This document shows, one piece after another, positions 9,947 through 20,091 of a DNA stretch of 64,000 bases. Every line of letters starts with the position of its first letter. Positions within the stretch are counted from its first letter, which is position 1. This DNA comes from Timema cristinae. Lineage: Eukaryota > Arthropoda > Insecta > Phasmatodea > Timematidae. The position numbers were made by a program, and so were the translations under genes. The stretch spans positions 62,001 to 126,000 of the forward strand of contig JBCFYV010000016.1 of assembly GCA_039000515.1 (NCBI GenBank), written 5' to 3'. The notes beneath the pieces are model-generated. The model worked only from the letters and a program-made list of their open reading frames with translations, made no database searches and was not told where the DNA came from.

Positions 9947-11391
9947 TGTACCGCCCTCCTTCTCCTCTAATGGACAAGGACAGGCGCACATATACATAAA
10001 CTAAAGAGGGCCTTAAAAAAATAGCAAATGATTAATTGCAGAAGAGCAGTAGGACCACATAAATGCGAATAGGTCTTCAGTCTGACCTATACAACAATTT
10101 GCTGTCATGAAGCCTTCCCAACCATCGCCCGTTATTTTGTACTATCAGTCAAGGGGGGAAAAGAGGCGAGAATCCTTAGAGTAAAGACAATGACTTTTTT
10201 ACCTGCAATAGTAAATTAAAGATCGCATGTGAAGTAAATAAATATTTATTTGAAAAATATAACAATAGATATATATATATATATGAATATAGGTAACAAT
10301 AAATAAAAATATATATATTTATATAGATATATGAAGAACAGGGTTATGCCCATGATAATACTGTTGTACCGTTGCCATATAACAACATTTGTCCTAACAA
10401 TTATTTCCAAGATTAATATATAACTTCTCTATGGGTCTCCGCGGCAACCCTCAGTATAATGACAACAATAACTAGCTGCCACAGGCCAACAATCCGCGTT
10501 TCAAAATCGGATTGAATCATATGACTTAGAAAATTCAATTTAAAAACACAACTATTTATGGCAACCAAAATCTATCTATTAAAAGGAGATAGTAAATCAT
10601 GGACTTAGCCATAAAAAATAAGTACATACAATATTTAGCCTTAAGGGCTATAAACATTTCCCATATTATCCAGGCATTACGCCTTAAAAGATGTAAGACC
10701 AAAAAAATACAAAGAGATAATGTCCCTCATGGTTTTAACCATTATTTACCACGCCGGAAGGGCAAAAACTCCCAATAATACATTTAACCTGTAATAAAAT
10801 ATATTACGACACGTTGCGCTACGTAATTCATCATGTTTACAAAAAATAGTGATTTAACCCAAAATAACAGAAAGTAAGACCACAATTAATTTTGTATATA
10901 CCTTGGGAAAAAATCCCATCCTAGAGCAAGTGTCTAGCGACACGGTTGATTAAAGAAGTGAGTTTACAACACAAACAGAACCCGTATATAAACCGTTATT
11001 CTCTGAGGGGAGGGGAACATAGGGGAAACAAAAGAACATCAAAGAACAATCACACGGAACAGAGGGAAGGGGTCGTAAGTCACCAAAGGAAACAACTAGA
11101 TCATTGGAGGGGCGCGTAGAACATCACGTGTCTATCACGAGGTTATTCCCATGATGCAACGGGCGACCTCACGCTCAATGTGCCACACCTTTCACTCGTT
11201 TAGTCTTTTTTTTCACACTCGGTGCAGAAAAAGTGCTCGCGAACAGGGTAACGAGAGTCGAGACACACTAGCCGAGAAACGGGGCACTTCTTGGTGAGTA
11301 CAATATTGTTTATTCTTCGGTGTTGTTGAAATAGTGTTCATTCGCCAGTATATCCTTCATGCTTGTAATGTTGATGTCAATCAACGTTACA
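9947..11391 (+). repeat. Solo LTR-like insertion 2 inside copia pol
   Basis: 1445 bp from TGTACCGCCC to GTTACA, flanked by the 4-bp duplication CAGT (9943-9946 and 11392-11395). The copia reading frame continues in register across it, which confirms both borders. The body is AT-rich up to about 10900, then more GC-rich, with a TATA-like TATATAAA at about 10984. A 5' splice donor, GGTGAGTA, lies at 11293. The 3' end is a 12-bp hairpin with one wobble pair (arms 11364-11375 and 11380-11391). No protein-coding frame of its own was found. It opens like insertion 3 at 34170, with a CCCTCC near the start. Confidence 0.75.
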
Positions 11392-11395
11392 CAGT

Positions 11396-12509
11396 CTAAC
11401 CGAGTGGCATGAACGTCTAGGTCATCAGAATATGGAATATGTGAAGAAGATATTGGGCAAAAATAATATAATGTATGAAGCAGATGAGAAAAGTTGTGAA
11501 AGTTGTCTGAAAGGAAAAATGCAAAAAATTCCATTTAAGCGGAGTGAAACGTCAACAACTCGAACCTGTGAACTGATACACATGGATGTGTGTGGACCAA
11601 TAGAAGTTCCATCGCTCGGTGGATCAAAGTATTTTCTACTAATAAAGGACGATTATTCTGGATATAGACATGTGTATTTTATCAAAAATAAAAGCGAAGT
11701 GGTATACAATGTGAAACAGTTTTTAAACCTAGCTGAACAAAAAAACGGGTAACTGAGTGAAAATAGTACGACCAGATAATGGAACAGAGTTTGTAACTAG
11801 AGAACTGCGAGGGATATTTGATGAAAAAGGCATTCGACACCAGACATCTGTGGCGTATACCCCTGAGCAAAATGGAAAGGTGGAGTGGGATAATCGTACA
11901 ATTATGGAAGCATCAAGATCCATGCTAATGGCTAAAAACTTGAATAAAAATTTATGGGCTGAAGTGGTTAACACAGCCACATTTGTGCTAAACCGAACTG
12001 GGAGGAGCAATGTGCCTGAAAAAAACTCAATATGAACTTTGGTTTAATCAAACGTATGATGTACATGCACTTGTGAACCAAATATGTTCAGCTTACTTAT
12101 ATGTTCCAAAACAAAAGCGACAGAAATGGGACCCAAAAAGTGTGAATGGACTGTTCGTTGGCTACGGAGAAAATACAAAAGGGTACCGGATCTACTTCCC
12201 CAACACAAAGTGGAATTGAGACGAGACATAGCTTTTGTAAAAGATAATAAACAATGCCAAACAAATGATGTTCAAGAGTACGGAAATAAAATAAGCCTAG
12301 TTCCGAAATCGAACACGGCAGAAGTCAAAAATAACCAGGAGGTGATTGCGATTCAGGAGTGCAATCCAGATGGCAGTGACTTTGAAGATCGTGACACAGT
12401 AAAAGAAGCAACCCAGCCTGAAGACGCACAAGATAGCTCTGACATTAAAGGAATGAGAGAAGCTGGTAAACGATTTACGAAGAAACCTGTATGGTATAAA
12501 GACTTTTAA
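11396..12509 (+). pseudogene. Copia integrase and linker, frameshifted
   Basis: After the nested LTR the frame resumes with the copia zinc-binding start (WHERLGHQN, then CESCLKGKMQKIPF). The DDE integrase core follows: the first Asp in HMDVCGPIEVPSLGG, the second in VRPDNGTEF and the Glu in PEQNGKVEWDNRTI, so all three catalytic acids are present. A frameshift at about 11752 separates the first part from the second. Another shift near 12010 precedes SAYLYVPKQKRQKWDPKS and GLFVGYGENTKGYRIY, the typical integrase C-terminal zone. The linker to RT (to 12509) is acidic and poorly conserved. Confidence 0.85.
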
Positions 12510-13569
12510 ATGAGTTTCATAAGAATGTTGCAAGAACCAAATTCATATGAAGAAGCAATAAATAGTATTCATTCTGATGAGTGGAAAGATGCTATGGACA
12601 AAGAATTAAGTGTGCTACTTGAAAACAATACGTGGACAAATGTGCCAACCCCGGTAAACAAACGTGTGATAGATAATAGGTGGGTTTGCAGAGTGAAATA
12701 TGATAGTAAGGGAAACCCATCTCAATTTAAAGCACGGCTGGTAGCCAGAGGCTTCCAGCAAAATTAAAATTTTGACAAGTATGATGTGTATTCGCCTGTT
12801 GCAAAAATCACTACATTTCGTATTCTATTGGGTATTGCAAATAGGTTAGGTTTACCAGTCCACCAAATGGACGTTCAAAGTGCTTTTCTGTATGATGATA
12901 TAAATGAAGAAGTGTACATGCGATTAACTAAGGGCTTAAACTGTGATGATAATTCTGTGTGTAAACTTAACAAGTCAATATATGGCCTAAAGGTGCCAAA
13001 ATCATTCAAATGATGTGTTGTACCAAGCTATAAAAAGAGTATTAAGGTACGTCAAAAACACACTACATTTAAAACTTGTCTTTAATAGCAACTCTAGCAA
13101 TGCAATTTTGTGTGGGTTTCTGTACTCTGACTGGGGAACTGATACAAATGATAGAAAATCCACATCAGGTTTTGTTTTTAAAATGTTTGGGTGTACTGTT
13201 ATTTGGTCATCAAAGAAACAACAAACTGTGAGTCTGTCTTCTACCGATGCTGAGTGTATTGCATTAAGTTCAGTTGTTGTTGAAGCCTGTTGGCTAAGAA
13301 AGCTAATTGATGATTTTAAATTGTTTAATATTAATCATGTTGTAATCCATGTTGACAACCAAGCAGCAATTAATCTAGGTAACAATCCTGAAAACAACAA
13401 GCGAGTCAACCATGTGGATATTAAGTTCGATTTTATCAAACAAAAGATAGAAGAAGGTGTAATAATTTTGAAATATATAAAGTCTGAAGACCAAATGGCA
13501 GATATTTTTACCAAACCATTGGCAAAGAGTAAGTTTATTACTTTTAGAAACATGCTGTGTGTTATGTAG
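12510..13569 (+). pseudogene. Copia reverse transcriptase and RNase H, with RT active-site deletion
   Basis: RT starts with the copia pattern YEEAINS, then KARLVARGFQQ, with a stop shortly after. It continues through VYSPVAKITTFRILL, HQMDVQSAFLYDDI and NKSIYGLKVPKSFK. At about 13013 the sequence jumps directly to LYQAIKRVLRYVKNTLHLKL, which belongs far downstream. The region that should carry the YVDD loop and thumb is missing, roughly 150-200 residues. RNase H is complete: SDWGTD, STDAECIAL, HVDNQAAINLGNN and DIFTKPLAKSKF carry the catalytic acids. The stop is at 13569. Confidence 0.87.
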
Positions 13570-13687
13570 TGTTTTACATGAGTATTCATAGTAAAGATTG
13601 AGGGGGCGTCAAGATAGGCCTACTTAAATAAATGTCATTATTCATAAGACTGCTAAAATTAAAAACTAAAATGTCAAATAGTAACTT

Positions 13688-13699
13688 GTTGAGGGGGCG
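13688..13699 (+). promoter_or_regulatory. Copia polypurine tract
   Basis: TTGAGGGGGCG directly precedes the 3' LTR and would prime plus-strand DNA. The same TTGAGGGGGCG occurs about 90 bases upstream near 13599, so the tract may be duplicated. Confidence 0.75.
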
Positions 13700-13958
13700 T
13701 GTGTGAATAACAACATAGTCATATTTGAATTATTAGTTCCAAATGTTTCCGCCCCTTTCATGTGTGTGTTAGGCCTATTACTTGCATCTTTGACTCATGA
13801 TGGTTCCACTTCCTGTTTTGTATAACCATGTGCGTACACCGGTCGCTTTGTTATCTAACTTGTAACTTTATCAATTAAAATACTAATCCATTTATACAGC
13901 ACACTAAAGTTATAGTGATTATTCAATTCCATGAACCTCTGTAATTATAACTATAACA
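13700..13958 (+). repeat. Copia 3' LTR
   Basis: 259-bp partner of 6779-7037, with the same ends and the GTAAC duplication at 13959-13963. Confidence 0.93.
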
Positions 13959-13963
13959 GTAAC

Positions 13964-14036
13964 CCCTCAGGCACTACCTCTGTATTTTCACTGATCTTCC
14001 TCCTCTTTCTACTCATTGGTAGAGGCATAACACCCT
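13964..14036 (-). pseudogene. Decayed unknown-family gene, exon 2 start
   Basis: On the minus strand a plausible AG acceptor (14037-14038) opens an exon reading GVMPLPMSRKRRKISENTEV. It runs into the copia insertion and continues at 6773. It joins in phase with the candidate exon at 15144-15243. Splice sites are inferred by eye only. Confidence 0.4.
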
Positions 14037-14087
14037 CTATAACAATATTGAATACACATTTACATAATATAAATTAAGAGTAGATAA

Positions 14088-14089
<2 letters not shown>

Positions 14090-14119
<30 letters not shown>

Positions 14120-14391
14120 TAGCACCGCGTCTTAGTACCGGTTCGGGTTAAACGCACTTACGCTAATGTGTAATGGTAGGGTGATTGTGAGATGAAATGA
14201 AGGACCTACAGTTTAACGTGGAATCCGAACCACGGTGGCTGCCTGGCAATTCCCCACATTCACAAGATGTCTTGTCAGAGGTGAAGGAAGGGTTTGGCAA
14301 TCAGATAAATCTTTGCCGGGACCGAGGATTGAACCCCGGCCGCCAGCATAGAAGTCTGACACCTTACCCCTAGACCACCAGGTCACCTAGT
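14090..14391 (-). repeat. tRNA-derived SINE, family 1, full length
   Basis: On the minus strand the head has RNA polymerase III boxes: box A TGGTCTAGGGG and box B GGTTCAATCC. A central domain of about 150 bp follows (including AACCACGGTGG read on the plus strand), then a 3' domain ending in TAA-type repeats. It is flanked by the 11-bp duplication AGTAGATAAGT at 14079-14089 and 14392-14402. Other copies lie at 18055, 19199, 33163 and 61909. Confidence 0.88.
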
Positions 14392-14402
14392 AGTAGATAA
14401 GT

Positions 14403-15540
14403 AAAATGTTATGTTCGGTAGGGAGTTCTTATGGAAAAGATAAAATTGTCACCCTGTATACAACATACATAAAGTGTGTTAACAATGGTCTTATAATATA
14501 ATTGATAAAATTTAAAATAGCTGGGTTCACAGAAATACAGCTGTAGACTATCGCACAACAAAGCACTCGGAAAGCGATTCACGGCAATTCAGATATCACA
14601 AGAAGCTGATTCTGCGCGACTAGTGTATGCTTTATGACGTCAGCAGTTACCAAGAGAGACGCATTATCTAAAAAACTATACACCACACGTCAAAACAAAA
14701 TAATACATGTTACTTTTTTTTTTGCTCTTATAACTTAATTTTAGGCCAAACTGTTCCTTTAAATAAAGATCCTAAAATCATAATCAACTATTGTATAACA
14801 ACATTACATGTATTGGTTCAGTTCATAAACAAACTTTTAATTTGGTCTGTATGCTAAAGTGAACCAACTTCATACATTTTTCTTAGCGTCTTATAATATA
14901 GTGAACTAACTCCGGAAAGACCAAATTATACAGCTATTAAAGACAATATAATGACTTTAATTAATAAATAATAATTATATTTAGCCTTCAAAATCATTAG
15001 AGTGATGATAATTATCACACAATAACTCAAAACGTATAAAACATTGACTGGTTCACTCTAGCATATGAGGAAAAGCTACTTAGCTTTTGTTGATTACCAA
15101 ATTCACAAAGTATGAAAAGGAATGTTAAAAATACAATATTTACCTTCACTTTTACTCTCTGAAGCACTAGTCTGGTAATCATCGCTTGATGCATTATTCA
15201 AACCAAGAGAGATCTCACTAGAAGATAAGTTTTTTTTCTTCATATTCTGTAGAGCAGCATAGAACCAACTTCTCAGCGTCCGCCATTTTACCCACTACCT
15301 GGTTCAGTTTGCCACACGAACAAAGTTAAATTTCCAAGTGTGCCAAAACAAAATAATAAAATTTCCCCCTTCTAACAGCTGAAATCACACCGGTTCTCTC
15401 TGGCATATTATGAAGGAAATGTACTTTTAGACCCAGAATCTGATATTAACTCAAAAACATTAAAAGTGGAGTTGGTTCACTCTGGCAGCAGGCCATCCAA
15501 CTCAAGTGACTATATTTTAGTAAAAATATGAAAATGAAAT
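14403..15540. other. Non-coding stretch with recurring AGTGAACCAACT-like motifs and one candidate exon
   Basis: No protein of clear family is encoded. A short motif close to AGTGAACCAACTTC recurs on both strands (about 14857, 14902, 15047 and 15473, with weaker copies near 14812, 15261 and 15297). A candidate first exon of the split unknown gene lies at 15144-15243 on the minus strand. A TGACGTCA palindrome is at about 14635. Confidence 0.4.
15144..15243 (-). pseudogene. Candidate first exon of the split unknown-family gene
   Basis: Minus-strand ATG at 15243 opening MKKKNLSSSEISLG, serine-rich and acidic, ending in a donor-like GGTAAAT at about 15143. Its phase joins in frame to the exon at 14036. 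The intervening intron would hold the SINE at 14090. This link is inference from splice signals and phase, not from homology. Confidence 0.3.
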
Positions 15541-15622
15541 CAATAGTAAATAACACACTGTTTATTACACAAAGGAGGGGTCAATATTAAATAACACACT
15601 GTTTATTACACAAAGGAGGGGT
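15541..15622. repeat. 41-bp tandem duplication
   Basis: Two adjacent copies of a 41-bp unit (15541-15581 and 15582-15622), each carrying AATAACACACTG and ending AAAGGAGGGG. They differ at only a few positions. No gene is nearby. Confidence 0.85.
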
Positions 15623-16105
15623 GAGATAGGAAGGGAGTGTGTGGGAAAGCCAGGGTTCGGGGTAAACATGTTTTGTTCTAACACATTAGACGTATGTCTG
15701 CAGAGGAGCACAACACCCTTCAATCCGTCATTTAATTTTTGAAAAATTTCTCAAAAGAGGAGGATCATAGATTCTTAGCCCCCACCCCCTTGAATTCATG
15801 CCCAACTGGATTTAACGCTGTCTAATCTGTATGATGTCATGAAGTATTTTGTTTAAAGTATAAAGGTGGGTTTAGACCAAACGAACAAGAACATAGAGCA
15901 AGAATAAGAGCATTCGTTCGTGCTCTTTTAGTGTAAACGGTGATTTAACAAACTGCTACTAAGCTCGTTTACACCAAAAGAGCTATTCATAGAACAGCAA
16001 ACGTGAGGGAATGTGAGAGAATGCTTGTCGTGCGAGTAGGTTTAGACCTAGCGAGCGAGCGAATGCTCAATTCTCAGTTATTTCTATATACCGGCTTACA
16101 ATACA

Positions 16106-17551
16106 ATGTCTGACGAAGATATTATAATTGCGGCTGCTAGTTTTATTATATTGCACCAGTTAACAACAAAAAAAAGAAGAAAAACACTGTGGTGGGTGAC
16201 ATCTCTGCTACAAAGTCGAAGACAGCATAGTATTGAAAATTCACTTATTGACATGCGTTTACAAGAAGAAACTGGTCAGTTTAGAAACTTTTGCAGAATG
16301 GCATCAGGGGATTTTGATTACCTTTTATCTAAGATTGAGAGAAATATTTCTAAAAAAAAAAATACAAACTACAGAGATTCTATTTCTGCACAACAAAGGC
16401 TTGCTTTGACTTTGCGATTTTTGGCAACGGGTGATTCTTATCCAAGCCTAATGTACCTTTTTAAAATATCGACATCAACAGTATGCATCGTTATTCTTGA
16501 AGTGTGTACGGCTATAATTGAAGGACTACAGGATTTTGTTGAGGTAAGTTTTTAACTCATTTTCTTGTACGAAAGCAATCTAACGACATGTATAGTATCT
16601 GCAATAAAATCAATATTATTACAAATGTGTAGGCATAATTTTTTATCCTTCGCCTATGAATTATTTTTTTAAATTTTAAGATGAGAGGGTATAAATAAAA
16701 CGTTTGGCTTGCTTATTTAATTTGTTTGTTTTTAGACACCGTCAACAGAAGAAGAATGGTTGAAAATAGCACGTAGATTTGAAGAGCAGTGGAATTTTCC
16801 TAACGCTATTGGTGCCATCGACGGAAAACACTGTGTTATACAAGCACCAATCAAGAGTGACAGCGACTTCATCAACTACAAATCTACTTTCAGTATTGTT
16901 TTGATGGCTGTTGTAGATGCTGATTATAATTTCATTTATTCTGAGGTCGGTTGCCAGGGTCGAATATCCGATGGGGGAGTGTTCAGAAATACAGTGTTTG
17001 ACCAGAAACTTCAAAATGATGACTTAAAAATCCCCCCTGATAGCTATCTTCCCAGAACACAACAAAAAGTACCCTACGTATTTGTTGCAGACGATGCGTT
17101 TCCATTACAAAGCCATATAATGAAACCATATCCTGGTACTCATGTTAAGGGCTCGGACAAAATAATCTATAATTATCGCTTATCAAGAGCCCGTAGCTTA
17201 GTTGAGAACGCCTTTGGTATTCTTTCGTCTGTCTTCCGTAAATTAAGGAAACCTATGTTGCTGCAACCAGAGAAAGTTTCAATTGTTGTGATGACATGCA
17301 TTTACTTGCATAATTTCCTAATGAAAAGAAAGGCATCTCGCTGCCAATACGCTCCAATTGGAACATTTGATAGAGAGGAAAGCAATACTATTATTCTCGG
17401 TGACTGGAGAAATGATACACACTTGTCGTCGTTTTTGCCTCTTCGTACCGTAGGACGCAGACACACTGAATATTGTGAAGCTATAAGAAACAGCTATTTA
17501 CGATATTTTTGCGATACGGATTGTTTATCATGGCAAAATAATGTAGCATAG
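16106..17551 (+). CDS. Harbinger-1 transposase (DDE_Tnp_4, HARBI1-like), two exons
   Basis: Exon 1 is 16106-16543 and exon 2 is 16736-17551, with a 192-bp GT-AG intron (GAG|GTAAGT and TTTTTAG|ACA) that keeps the frame. Exon 1 is the N-terminal helical region (FCRMASGDFDYLL, LRFLATGDSY). Exon 2 holds the DDE catalytic core: Asp in GAIDGKHCVIQ, Asp in FVADDAFPL and Glu in RSLVENAFGIL, plus YKSTFSIVLMAVVDADY and VGCQGRISDGGVF. All key residues are present and no stop was seen, so this copy may be functional. The protein would cut and rejoin element ends together with the MADF partner encoded downstream on the opposite strand. Confidence 0.9.
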
Positions 17552-17703
17552 GTGTGGTAAAATAAAGTACAACAGTGAAAATCAAATAGTATTTTATTTA
17601 ACATTTGAGAACTTAAAAAAAAAATTAAGGAACGGTTAATATTATTTAGAAGAAAAAAGATATTCTTACTTGGCTTGTTTCTCTTGTGCCTATCTTTATG
17701 TTA

Positions 17704-17704
17704 A

Positions 17705-17742
<38 letters not shown>

Positions 17743-17757
17743 ATAATAATAATAATT
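17704..17757. repeat. Trinucleotide microsatellite (ACT)n then (AAT)n
   Basis: About 13 ACT units followed by about five AAT units, between the transposase stop and the SINE in Harbinger-1. Confidence 0.95.
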
Positions 17758-18050
17758 TCAAATTAGACAAAATATAAGCCATATGTCATTTTAACTGTTT
17801 ATTTGAATAGACTTTTCATTCTGTTTAATTTTAGTCAACTGACATTACCAAATGTTCACCTGATTTCACATTGACCAATTCTTGTCATTTGTTCAATCAC
17901 TTATTTTTATTATTATATAATGTGATCTAATAAATACATTAATTTTTTTATTTTATATTGTAGTCCGTATTTTTTTCCCACTACCCAACATAATATTTGC
18001 TATTTTTTACAATATAATTTTGTTCAAATTACTTTAGTTTTGTCAATAAA

Positions 18051-18054
<4 letters not shown>

Positions 18055-18081
<27 letters not shown>

Positions 18082-18346
18082 GCACTGCGTCTTACTACCC
18101 GTTCGGGTTATACACACTTGCGCTAATGTGTAATGGTAGGGTGATTGTGAGATGAAATGAAGGACCTACAGTTTAACGTGGAATCCGAACCACGGTGGCG
18201 ACCTGGCATTCCACACATTCACAAGATGTCTTGTCAGAGGTGTAGGAAGGGTTTGGAGATCAGATAAATCTGTGCCGGGACCGAGGATTGAACCCGGCCA
18301 CCAGCACAGAAGTCTGACACCTTACCCCTAGACCACCAGGTCCCCC
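18055..18346 (-). repeat. tRNA-derived SINE family 1, full length, inside Harbinger-1
   Basis: Same family as 14090-14391, with a TAA-type tail at the left and tRNA-like head at the right. The perfect 13-bp duplication GTCAATAAAATTA flanks it at 18042-18054 and 18347-18359. It lies between the two convergent Harbinger genes and breaks neither. Confidence 0.9.
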
Positions 18347-19198
18347 GTCAATAAAATTAAAAGTACTTATTTATAAATGTGCCTTGGCTTACAATCTAAT
18401 TCGTTATATCTTCCGGGAAAGTATTTATAAAGAGTCTCAAAGTGTTTTCGTCTGCTGTAAATTGATAATCCATGCGTGTTTCCAGATTTGGCTGATAATC
18501 TTCTGCTATGAGATTTGTCTGCATACGTGGTTGAGCTTGTGACGACGATTGTGCTTGAGGAGATGATCCTGACGGTGACGGCTATGAATATGAGGATGGT
18601 GATGGTGATGGTAGGAAGTATGATGTAGATGGTGATGGTGTAGGATCGTCATATTTCCCCATATCAGCTTCATATAATATATTTGATATCAAATGTTCAA
18701 TGGTAGATTTGTGTAGGCACTGTACTTTCTATGTTTCATAGCTACGTGTTCCCCAAACCCCGAGCTTTCATCCCTGCGATTGGAAATAGTTTCTTTTAAA
18801 CATTTATAGGCATCTTCAACTCTCGGATCTTCTGAGAACTTTCTTTTTTCTTTTTTTTTTTTAGATTTAAATTCCTTCTGGCGAGAAGATGAAGCAGAAA
18901 TTGTTTTGGTTTCGAGTTTTGTTGTCGTCATAGTTGGTTGTATTCTGTGTTTCGAATCCTTCCTCACCTGTTTGTGTAGGTTCAAGCTCAACCTGAAAAT
19001 AATGTGATGGAACCCCTTATTAAAATGAGTATGTAAATAAAATTATTGTTACAAATTAAATTTCAAAAGTTAATAAACACAATCATAATGATGAACTTTC
19101 ACATTTATAGATTAATAATCATTTTGAAAATAGGTCTGGTAGAACCCGAGTTTTTTACAAACATACAAACATACATTTGGACAAACTATTTCGTATAA

Positions 19199-19344
19199 CA
19201 TCTTGTGAATGTGGGAATGCCAGGCCTCCACCGTGGTTCGGATTCCACGTTAAACTGTAGGTCCTTCATTTCATCTCACAATCACCCTACCATTACATAT
19301 TAGCGTAAGTGCGTATAACCCGAACGGGTAGTAAGACGCGGTGC

Positions 19345-19399
<55 letters not shown>
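19199..19399 (+). repeat. SINE family 1, 5'-truncated, long TAA tail
   Basis: Plus-strand copy lacking the tRNA-like head and ending in about 18 TAA units. The 11-bp duplication ATTTCGTATAA occurs at 19188-19198 and 19400-19410. It inserted in the intron of the Harbinger-1 MADF gene. Confidence 0.9.
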
Positions 19400-19400
<1 letters not shown>

Positions 19401-19410
19401 TTTCGTATAA

Positions 19411-20091
19411 TAGTATATAGAACAACAGGGGAGGGGGTACGTACTCGCAACCCCAACTCTCTTGGAGGGGGGAGGGGTACAGAAGGTTTGGAGGGCTTTG
19501 GGGCGTTGTGTTAATAGGGTTTCTAGGGGCGCTAGTTTTGAGAAAAAAAAGATTAAATGGACAATTAAACATTCTTTTTCACTTTGAGGACGGGATACAT
19601 AGTACTGTATTTTTCTTAAGCCATCTTGGAAAGTGGGATTTGTTGTATGGACGTAGGTGGTCCAGCCAATAACCATGTCCTTTGTATTATATGGGGGATG
19701 GATAGTGTTAGGGAAGAAGGAACCCATGTCGCCGTCAGCACCAAGTCCTAACAAGCTGGAACTAAAGCACCGATATCTAGTTTCTAGCAAAATGGACGGT
19801 GGAGGGGGGTGTCTAGAACTACAAGGCCAGCAAAGATTAGCGAGGGTAATTTTTCCAAAACATTTTCCACACTTACTCCACGCATATGTGGGTGCACCTC
19901 TTTTCAACTTTAGGGGGGCAATAAAACCAAGCTCCGCCATTAGGCAATAATATTATGTATTACCTAGCTAGTAAAAACAGAACATTTAAAAGAATTTCTT
20001 AAATTAGGCTAGAATTTCTTAACATCAGACAAAACCGACGCCAAGCATCTGATTAAAAGAATTATAAAAGTGTATCTAAAGAAATACTCAC
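19411..20091. other. Intron remainder of the MADF gene, unassigned
   Basis: G/C-richer stretch with poly-G and poly-C patches. A 198-codon minus-strand frame spans 19344-19940 but runs through the SINE tail and matches nothing I recognise, so it is probably chance. No other feature seen. Confidence 0.3.

Larger units (their letters stand above)
6774..13963 (+). mobile_element. Ty1/copia LTR retrotransposon with nested LTR insertions
   Basis: The element occupies 6779-13958, flanked by the 5-bp target duplication GTAAC at 6774-6778 and 13959-13963. Both LTRs are 259 bp and begin TGTGTGAATAAC and end ATAACA or GTAACA. The order gag, protease, integrase, RT, RNase H is the copia order. Two later insertions lie inside it (7039-8555 and 9947-11391). 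It is defective: the protease active site is gone, an internal deletion removes the RT catalytic loop, and several frameshifts are present. It landed in an already decaying minus-strand gene. Confidence 0.92.

Noticed and set aside
14090..14391. A true tRNA gene because of clear box A and box B
   Set aside because: The tRNA-like part is followed by a long tail domain and TAA repeats, occurs in several copies and has target duplications, so it is a SINE.
19344..19940. 198-codon minus-strand frame as a gene
   Set aside because: It runs through the SINE TAA tail as poly-Tyr and shows no recognisable domain.
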